Shown: positions 1-6,000 of the stretch, one piece after another
How the letters are laid out: every line of letters starts with the position of its first letter
Numbering within the stretch: position 1 is the stretch's first letter
From: Clostridiaceae bacterium
GTDB taxonomy: Bacteria; Bacillota; Clostridia; Saccharofermentanales; UBA5734
Assembly: GCA_012511525.1 (NCBI GenBank)
Contig: JAAZFW010000473.1
Coordinates: forward strand, 1 to 6,710
Direction of reading: 5' to 3'
Length of the DNA: 6,710 nt
The notes under the pieces: generated by a model
Database searches by the model: none
Seen by the model: only the letters and a program-made list of their open reading frames with translations
Told to the model about the DNA's origin: nothing
Position numbers and translations under genes: made by a program

Positions 1-2803
1 ACGGTACTGCCTGACACCATGGTTGACTGTCCAGGAATGCGATCGCCGCCTCTTCGTCCAGCGGCCTTCCGATCAGGTAGCCCTGGATCTGGTCACAATG
101 CCATCTGCGCAGCTGCTGCAGCTGTTTTTCCTCTTCGACGCCTTCCGCGATCGCATAATGGCCCAGCTTGTGTGCCATCGAGATGATATCGCCGGTGATG
201 GCGTGCTCGAGCTGGTCGTCCAGCAGCGAATCGATGAACTGCTTGTCGATTTTCAGGCAGTCGACACGCAGGGCCTGTTCGCGCGCAAACGACGAATAGC
301 CTGTGCCGAAATCATCGATCGCGACATGGATGCCCAACTGCCTCAGGGTGCTGATCGTGTGGTTGATCTCATCGTAATCGGTTGCCAGGATCGACTCCGT
401 CAGCTCGATGCCGATATGCTCGGGACTGACGCCGATCTCGCGCGAAGATTGCAGCAGCTGCTCCACGAAGTCGTGCTGCAGCAATTGGATCGCCGAGATA
501 TTCACGCTGACCGTCAGGTCCGTATAGCCTAAGTCCAGCAGATTGCGCAGAAACCGGAAAGCCTTGCGGATGATTTTTAGACCGATCGGGATGATCAGCT
601 TGGTTTCTTCGGCCAGCGGGATGAACTCCAGGGGCGGAACGCGGCCCAAGCTGGCACTGTTCAGACGGCACAAGGCTTCGAAGCCGCAAATCCGGTTTGA
701 CGGCAAATCCAGGATGGGTTGAAACTGCAGCACAAGACCGCCGTCTCCTTCATCGTCGACAATATCGAGCAGGTCGCGCTTGATCGTTTCCGTACGGATC
801 AGTTCGGATTCGATATCCGGCCCGAAAAAGCAGGCCTGAAAGCTCGCTTCCGGGTGGTTCATCGACTTCTCTGATGCGATCAGGACTTTTTTGAGCAGCT
901 GATCGACATCCTGACTACATCCGGATTCGATCTCCAGGACACCGATGCCGCCGCCGATGCGTTCGGACTTAAACAAAGCCGTCAGACGGGCCGACAGGAT
1001 CGCACAGAAATCCAGGAGATCCTCTCTGCTCTCATATGCGGTCAGGTAGAAAACGAACCGGTCCCAGTATGTGCTGAACAGCTGGCGCTGCCCGGAGCAA
1101 AAGAGCCGCAGCAGCTCGGCTGTTTTCTTGAGCTGGTCCTGCGTGTAGTGAAATCCATACGTTTTCGTCAGAAGCTGAACCGGCGTGCAGTTGATGCTGA
1201 CAATCGCCCGGTTTTCCGTCCGTTGATCTTTATTGTCAGATTCGAGCATGCGTTCCAGAACGCGGCGGTTGGGCAAGCCTGTCCAGGCGTCGCGCTCGTT
1301 GACGGTCCGGAGTTCGTTCTCCATCTTTTTGCGGTCCGTGATGTCGAGGATGATGCCTTCCAGCGCATCGCCCTTGCCTTGACTGCCGCCAACAGTCTGC
1401 CCCAGTTCCATGACCCACTTGATTTCACCGCCGGCCGCCGTTAGCGGGTATTCCACCCGGTAGGACTGCCGTGTCTGCCGTTTGTCTGCCCTTGCCGTAA
1501 ACAGCTGCTCGCGATAAACAGGATCGACAAGACTGACATACGATTGGATTTTGTTGTCGACCAGGCTTTCCGGCGGGTATCCTGTCAAGGCAAGGCAACC
1601 GGCAGAGACATATTGCATGGTCCAGTCGCGGTCAAGGCGGCAACGGAACGCCAGTCCCGGCAGATGGGAAAGCAAGATACTTTTGCTGCGTTCGCTTTCA
1701 CATAAAGCGGTGGCCGTTGCCAGGTGTTCCGATATATCCTCGATCAGGCACAAGTGCAGCCTTTGGTCAGCGAGAAGGTCAATGAGGCGGGTAATAATCA
1801 TGCGTGTCCAGACAGGCGTGCCGTCAGGCCGGACAAAACGCTTCTCCAGGGTATAGCCGTTAACCTCACCCGCCTTGAATGGCTCGAAGTGCTCAAGATC
1901 GGCCTTAAGATCGTCAGCATAGGTTATTTCCGGCCAGGTCAGATTTTCCAGCTCCTGGCTTGTCCGGCCGATGATCGCCTCGAAAGCGGGGTTGATGCTC
2001 GCGTTCCCCAATTCCAAACGGGACACGAAGCGGTCATCCCGCACGATCGCGATCCCGATCGGCGACAGGTCAAAGACACTCCGATATAGCGCTTCCTGGG
2101 CGGCAAGTTTCCCGGTCAGTCGCTTCAGTGCTGCATGCTGCAGCAGGTTGCGCAGGAACGTGAAAAAGAGAAAGAGCACACAGATTGCGATGACAGCATC
2201 GGGGACCAGCCGCTTCCAGATTTGTCCGGTCCATTCAGATGCCGCTAAGTCAAATCCCAGAACGGCGCAGACCCGCTGGTCAGCCGGATCCCTCATGGGG
2301 ACAAGGACACAGACCCAGGTTCCCTGCTTGTCCGATACCGGACCGGTCAGGATGGTTTGGCCTGTGCGAAACGGTTCGCGCCGCGATTCGTTTTCTTCCA
2401 TATGGCCTGTTCCATAAAGACCGGCGTCAAGCAAAACAAGGATCTCTCCGTCGTGTTGGGCCAGCAAATAGGCTCTGTGAATGGTATGAGATGCAAAAAC
2501 AAGTCCGTTCAGACTGTTTTGCATCAACACTGAGGCGTTCGTATCGGGATTTTCGGGAGCATCTGCCAGCGCCGCGATGTGCTCGGCATGAAAAAGGCTG
2601 GCTAATGACCGGGCCAGCTGGATCGCCTGGTCTGAGGCGTTTTGCCTGTAACGGTTCCAGGCGGAAAACAGGTAAATCGAACTTGCGAGCAAGATAGCCA
2701 GGATCAGCAGCGCAACAAGCCAGCCGTTAAGCTGGTTCCTGCCATGCCTGGCCCCTGATAGCGGTGTTAAGCCTGCCCGCCTTGATTCGACCCTGTTTGC
2801 CAT
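1..2803 (-). CDS. Membrane PAS-PAS-GGDEF(degenerate)-EAL protein, probable c-di-GMP phosphodiesterase (3' end beyond window)
   Basis: The EAL family hydrolyses cyclic-di-GMP to pGpG at the inner face of the membrane. I translated one uninterrupted frame of 934 codons running off the left edge. Residues 1-26 are basic. TM1 is about 27-48, an extracytoplasmic Cache-like region 50-198 (ILTGPVSDKQGTWV) follows, and TM2 is about 200-217. PAS 1 spans about 238-360 and ends CLIEDISE. PAS 2 spans about 374-495 and ends GIILDITDRKK. A GGDEF-like domain covers about 500-665, with DAWTGLPNRR at 505-514 but YWDRF (579-583) in place of GGDEF, so cyclase activity is unlikely. The EAL domain starts near 688 with EALCR (E709), N768, E800 and E803 (ELTE), D830-D831 (DDFGTGYSS), K851 (KID), E887 (AEGVE) and Q907. 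This is the full metal-binding and catalytic set of active members. The ATG at 2803 is chosen for its AAAGAG site and the basic-then-hydrophobic N-terminus; GTG and TTG codons lie upstream in frame. The missing part is probably only a few residues. Confidence 0.93.
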   Translation of the reverse strand, partial: MANRVESRRAGLTPLSGARHGRNQLNGWLVALLILAILLASSIYLFSAWNRYRQNASDQAIQLARSLASLFHAEHIAALADAPENPDTNASVLMQNSLNGLVFASHTIHRAYLLAQHDGEILVLLDAGLYGTGHMEENESRREPFRTGQTILTGPVSDKQGTWVCVLVPMRDPADQRVCAVLGFDLAASEWTGQIWKRLVPDAVIAICVLFLFFTFLRNLLQHAALKRLTGKLAAQEALYRSVFDLSPIGIAIVRDDRFVSRLELGNASINPAFEAIIGRTSQELENLTWPEITYADDLKADLEHFEPFKAGEVNGYTLEKRFVRPDGTPVWTRMIITRLIDLLADQRLHLCLIEDISEHLATATALCESERSKSILLSHLPGLAFRCRLDRDWTMQYVSAGCLALTGYPPESLVDNKIQSYVSLVDPVYREQLFTARADKRQTRQSYRVEYPLTAAGGEIKWVMELGQTVGGSQGKGDALEGIILDITDRKKMENELRTVNERDAWTGLPNRRVLERMLESDNKDQRTENRAIVSINCTPVQLLTKTYGFHYTQDQLKKTAELLRLFCSGQRQLFSTYWDRFVFYLTAYESREDLLDFCAILSARLTALFKSERIGGGIGVLEIESGCSQDVDQLLKKVLIASEKSMNHPEASFQACFFGPDIESELIRTETIKRDLLDIVDDEGDGGLVLQFQPILDLPSNRICGFEALCRLNSASLGRVPPLEFIPLAEETKLIIPIGLKIIRKAFRFLRNLLDLGYTDLTVSVNISAIQLLQHDFVEQLLQSSREIGVSPEHIGIELTESILATDYDEINHTISTLRQLGIHVAIDDFGTGYSSFAREQALRVDCLKIDKQFIDSLLDDQLEHAITGDIISMAHKLGHYAIAEGVEEEKQLQQLRRWHCDQIQGYLIGRPLDEEAAIAFLDSQPWCQAVP

Positions 2804-2809
2804 CTTGCA

Positions 2810-2815
2810 CTCTTT
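2810..2815 (-). promoter_or_regulatory. Ribosome binding site for the EAL gene
   Basis: AAAGAG on the minus strand lies 6 nt before the ATG at 2803. It is a moderate purine-rich Shine-Dalgarno match. It favours this ATG over the in-frame GTG and TTG codons upstream, which show no comparable site. Confidence 0.6.
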
Positions 2816-2836
2816 CTGGATATAACCCACGCGGCC

Positions 2837-2873
2837 GGGTGAACCCCGCTTAATCAAGATGCCCGGTTCACCC
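2837..2873 (-). promoter_or_regulatory. Alternative hairpin competing with the terminator-like stem
   Basis: Plus-strand GGGTGAACC at 2837-2845 is the exact reverse complement of GGTTCACCC at 2865-2873. The two could form a 9-bp stem with a 19-nt loop. The right arm overlaps one arm of the terminator-like hairpin, so in a minus-strand transcript the two structures exclude each other, as in attenuators. It sits 33 nt before the EAL start codon. The arms are seen directly; a regulatory role is inference, and the 11-bp stem should be favoured at equilibrium. Confidence 0.3.
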
Positions 2874-2893
2874 CCGCTGGGAGTGAACCGGGC
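2861..2893 (-). terminator. Strong intergenic hairpin, possible Rho-independent terminator or attenuator of the surface-protein gene
   Basis: Bases 2861-2871 (GCCCGGTTCAC on the plus strand) are perfectly complementary to 2883-2893, giving an 11-bp GC-rich stem. After one mismatch, three more C-G pairs (2873-2875 with 2879-2881) close a three-base loop. On the minus strand the stem starts 27 nt after the stop codon of the surface-protein gene, as expected for a terminator. The bases that follow (ATCTTGATTAA) make a poor T-tract, so termination may be partial and the EAL gene could be read through. The plus-strand side (ACATCAAAACG) has no T-run, so the element points to the minus strand. A stem that only stabilises mRNA between two co-transcribed genes is the main alternative. 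Confidence 0.6.
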
Positions 2894-2919
2894 ACATCAA
2901 AACGCGTGGTCAGAAAACG

Positions 2920-3051
2920 TCAAGCATCCGCATCCGATCTGCCGCCAAGTCCGGGCAATCGTTTTCTTGCCAGGATCAGCGCCATCAGGCAGCCGCCGAC
3001 CAGGAGCAGCAGCCAGGCACCATTTACCGGCGTTTCCCCGGTCTGGACAAG
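2920..3051 (-). other. C-terminal cell-wall or membrane anchor (LVQTGE, hydrophobic segment, basic tail)
   Basis: LVQTGE is encoded at 3051-3034. A six-residue spacer leads to the hydrophobic run WLLLLVGGCLMALILA (3015-2968), then RKR and a short tail ending SDADA. This is the three-part layout of a sortase sorting signal, but the usual proline of LPxTG is valine. It could be a substrate of a sortase with altered specificity, or simply a C-terminal membrane anchor. The preceding FSTYGLF stretch is common just before such anchors. Confidence 0.7.
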
Positions 3052-6000
3052 CTGCGGCGTATAGAACAGGCCGTAGGTGCTGAATTGCTCGACTTCGGCC
3101 CAGAGGATACCGGTCTCCCAATCAACGCCCTGTCTGGCGATTTCAGCAGTTTTCCAGATCTGCTCTTCTTCATTCCAGCGGTACAGTGTCAGACTCTCAC
3201 GTTCTTCATCGCCAAGCTGGATGCCGGCTTGCGCCAGATCGATTTCGATCCGGATACGCTCACCCACCAGGTTTTCACTGCGCAGGAAACAGAAAAATGG
3301 CTGCGCGGCCGCCATGCCTGACGGCAGCAGGTCCTGGCCTGCGACCGCATCGCAGGCGGTAACCGCGATAACCGCTTCCGGATCGACATGAGCGGGCAGC
3401 ACCATGCGAACGACCCCGTTCAGGAAAAGGACAGCGGATTCATTCTGGGCGGACATGCCGATTGCCTGCAAGTCGGTCGACGGTCCGATCGGCCAGATCA
3501 CGGGATGGTAGCCGGCAATGCCGCCAACCGGATTGGTGAGGATGGGATTGGTGCTGAAAACGGTGTGTCCGTCCGACCAGTAGGCGAAGGCATAACCGTC
3601 ATCCGATTCGGCAACAAAGCTGATTTGCCCGCTGTTGTCCGGATCATGGCCATTAGCGACAGAACCGTGCAAGAGCGGTTCAGCATAGGGGGTGATGGTC
3701 AACTCGGCTCCGACGAACGTAATCTGGTAATTGCCGCCGGCCGTCAGGCTGTTCTGCAAGATGTCATAGCTGCCGACATTTTCACCCGATTCACGAGAAA
3801 ACTCCCCGGTCAGGCTGTCATCCCCGATCAGGCTGCCGGCGGTCAAGGCATAGCTGAACGCCGGATCGGCTGTGCCGTATCCTTTGGTTTGAGCGGCGGC
3901 GGTTATCGTCAACGGCCGTTTGTCGATGGTGAGTGTGCCGCTTAGCATGATGACGGTATAATTATTGGCCGTGGCACCGGATGGGCTGATCACATAGCTT
4001 CCGACCGCTTCGCCCGGTGCGCGCGCCAGGCCAAGCCCCTGAACAACCGCCTCTGAGTCCCAGGATGCCAGATTTTCGTACATAACCTGCCAGGCCGGAT
4101 CGGCATCGCCGTAGGTCTTGCTGCAGGAAACGGCCTGAATAGTCAGGCTCCGGCTGGCAATCGCCAGGTCGCTGCCGACAAAACTGACACAATAGTTGCC
4201 GCCGAAGGCCAGGCTGCCCTGCTCGATGGTGTAGACACCGACGTCCTCGCCAGCTTCACGGCTCAAGGAGCCAAGTGGCGCGTCGGTTCCGACCAGACTG
4301 CCGTCGGTCACCTGCCAGGTCAGCTCGGGGTCGGCATCGCCGTAAACCTTGGTCTTGACGTCAGCTGTGACTGTGATCGCCCTGGCTGTTATGGTCAGGT
4401 TGTTGCTTGCAAAGCTAACCGCATAGTTGTCGCCGAAGGCCAGGCTGCCCTGTGAAATGGCATATTCACCAACGTCTTCACCGGCTGCGCGGTTCAGCGT
4501 CCCAGTCGGCGCGTCCGTACCGATCAGACTGCCGGCGGTCACCTGCCAGGTTAGTTCGGGATCGGCATCGCCGTAGGTCTTGCTCTGGCTATCTGCCGTA
4601 ACCGTGATCGGACGGGCCGAGATCGTCAGGTCGCTGCCAATAAAGGTTACGCTATAGTTGTCGCCAAAATCCAGGCTATCCTGCTCGATGGCATAGTCAC
4701 CGACGTCCTCCCCGGCTTCACGGTTCAAGGAGCCAATCGGCGTGTCCAGACCGACCAGGCTGCCGGTGGTTACCTGCCAGGTTAGTTCGGGATCGGCATC
4801 GCCGTAGGTCTTGCTCTTGATGTCGGCTGTGACCGTGATCGGACGGGCCGAGATTGTCAGATCGCTGCCAATAAAGGTAACGCTATAATTGTCGCCAAAA
4901 TCCAGGCTGCCCTGCTCGATGTCATAGTCACCGACGACTTCACCGGCTTCACGGTTCAAGGAGCCAATCGGCGTGTCCAGGCCGATCAGGCTGCCAGCGG
5001 TCACCTGCCAGGTCAGTTCGGGATCGGTGTCGCCGTAGGTCTTGCTCTTGAGGTCGGCTGTGACCGTGATCGATCGGGCCGTGATCGTCAGGTCGCTGCC
5101 AATATAGGTAACGCTATAGTTATCGCCGAAATCCAGGCTGCCCTGCTCGATGGCATAGCCACCGATGTCTTCACCGTCTGCGCGGCTCAGCGTCCCTGTC
5201 GGCGCGTCCGTGCCGATCGGGTTGCCGGCGGTCACCTGCCAGGTCAGTTCGGGATCGGTGTCGCCGTAGGTCTTGCTCTGGCTATCTGCCATGACCGTGA
5301 TCGGGCGGGCTGAGATTGTCAAGTCTCTGCCGACGAAAGTGACACTGTAGTTGTCCCCGAAGGCCAGGCTGCCCGGCAAGATGGCATAGGCGCCAACGTC
5401 TTCACCGGTCATGCGGCTCAGCATCCCGGTCGGTGCGTCCAGACCGACCAGGCTGCCGGCAGTCAGCTGCCATGTCAGTTCGGGATCGGCATCGCCGTAG
5501 GTCTTACTCTGGCTATCTGCCGTGACCGTGATCGGACGGGCCGAGATTGTCAAGTCGTTGCCAATATAGGTAACGCTATAGTTGTCGCCAAAATCCAGGC
5601 TGCCCTGCTCGATGGCATAATCACCGACATCTTCACCAACTGCGCGGTTCAGCGTCCCGGTCGGCGCGTCCGTGCCGACCAGACTGCCGGCGGTCACCTG
5701 CCAGGTCAGTTCGGGAGCGGCATCGCCGTAGGTCTTGCTCTTGACGTCGGCTTTGACCGTGATCGGACGGGCTGTTATGGTCAAGTTGTTACTGACAAAG
5801 GTGACCGTGTAGTTGTCGCCGAAGTCCAGGCTGCCCTGTGAGATGGCGTATTCGCCAACGTCTTCACCGGTTTCACGGCTTGGTGTCCCGGTCGGCGCGT
5901 CTGTGCCGATCAGGCTGCCGGCAGTTACTTGCCAGGTCAACTCGGGATCGGCATCGCCGTAGGTCTTGTTTCTGGCGTCGGCTGTGACCGTGATCGGACA

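Noticed and set aside
23..532. 169-codon plus-strand reading frame
   Set aside because: It lies entirely antisense to the EAL domain, whose catalytic motifs are all present on the minus strand. The translation shows no family resemblance and looks like a GC-rich shadow.
369..689. 106-codon minus-strand reading frame
   Set aside because: It is out of frame with the phosphodiesterase, which is open through the same bases and carries the EALCR motif at 665-679.
1..2803. Frameshift or broken gene in the EAL coding region
   Set aside because: Translating codon by codon from the ATG at 2803 reaches base 1 in the same frame, with all domain motifs in order and no stop codon.
2816..2851. Promoter for the EAL gene (TTATAT as a -10 element)
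   Set aside because: The possible -35 boxes are badly spaced: TTCACC gives a spacer of only about 13 nt and TTGATT one of about 27 nt. The signal is not above chance, so read-through from the upstream gene is as likely.
2804..2919. c-di-GMP (GEMM) riboswitch before the phosphodiesterase gene
   Set aside because: Given the gene function I looked for the conserved GEMM-I core in this 116-bp region and did not find it; the space is filled mainly by the palindromic arms.
3388..3945. 185-codon plus-strand reading frame
   Set aside because: It is antisense to the C-terminal region and last MBG unit of the surface protein. No recognisable domain is visible and the minus frame is clearly the coding one.
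4150..5997. Possible CRISPR array because of regular spacing
   Set aside because: The 231-bp units are contiguous and protein-coding with no spacers between short repeats; they encode MBG domains.
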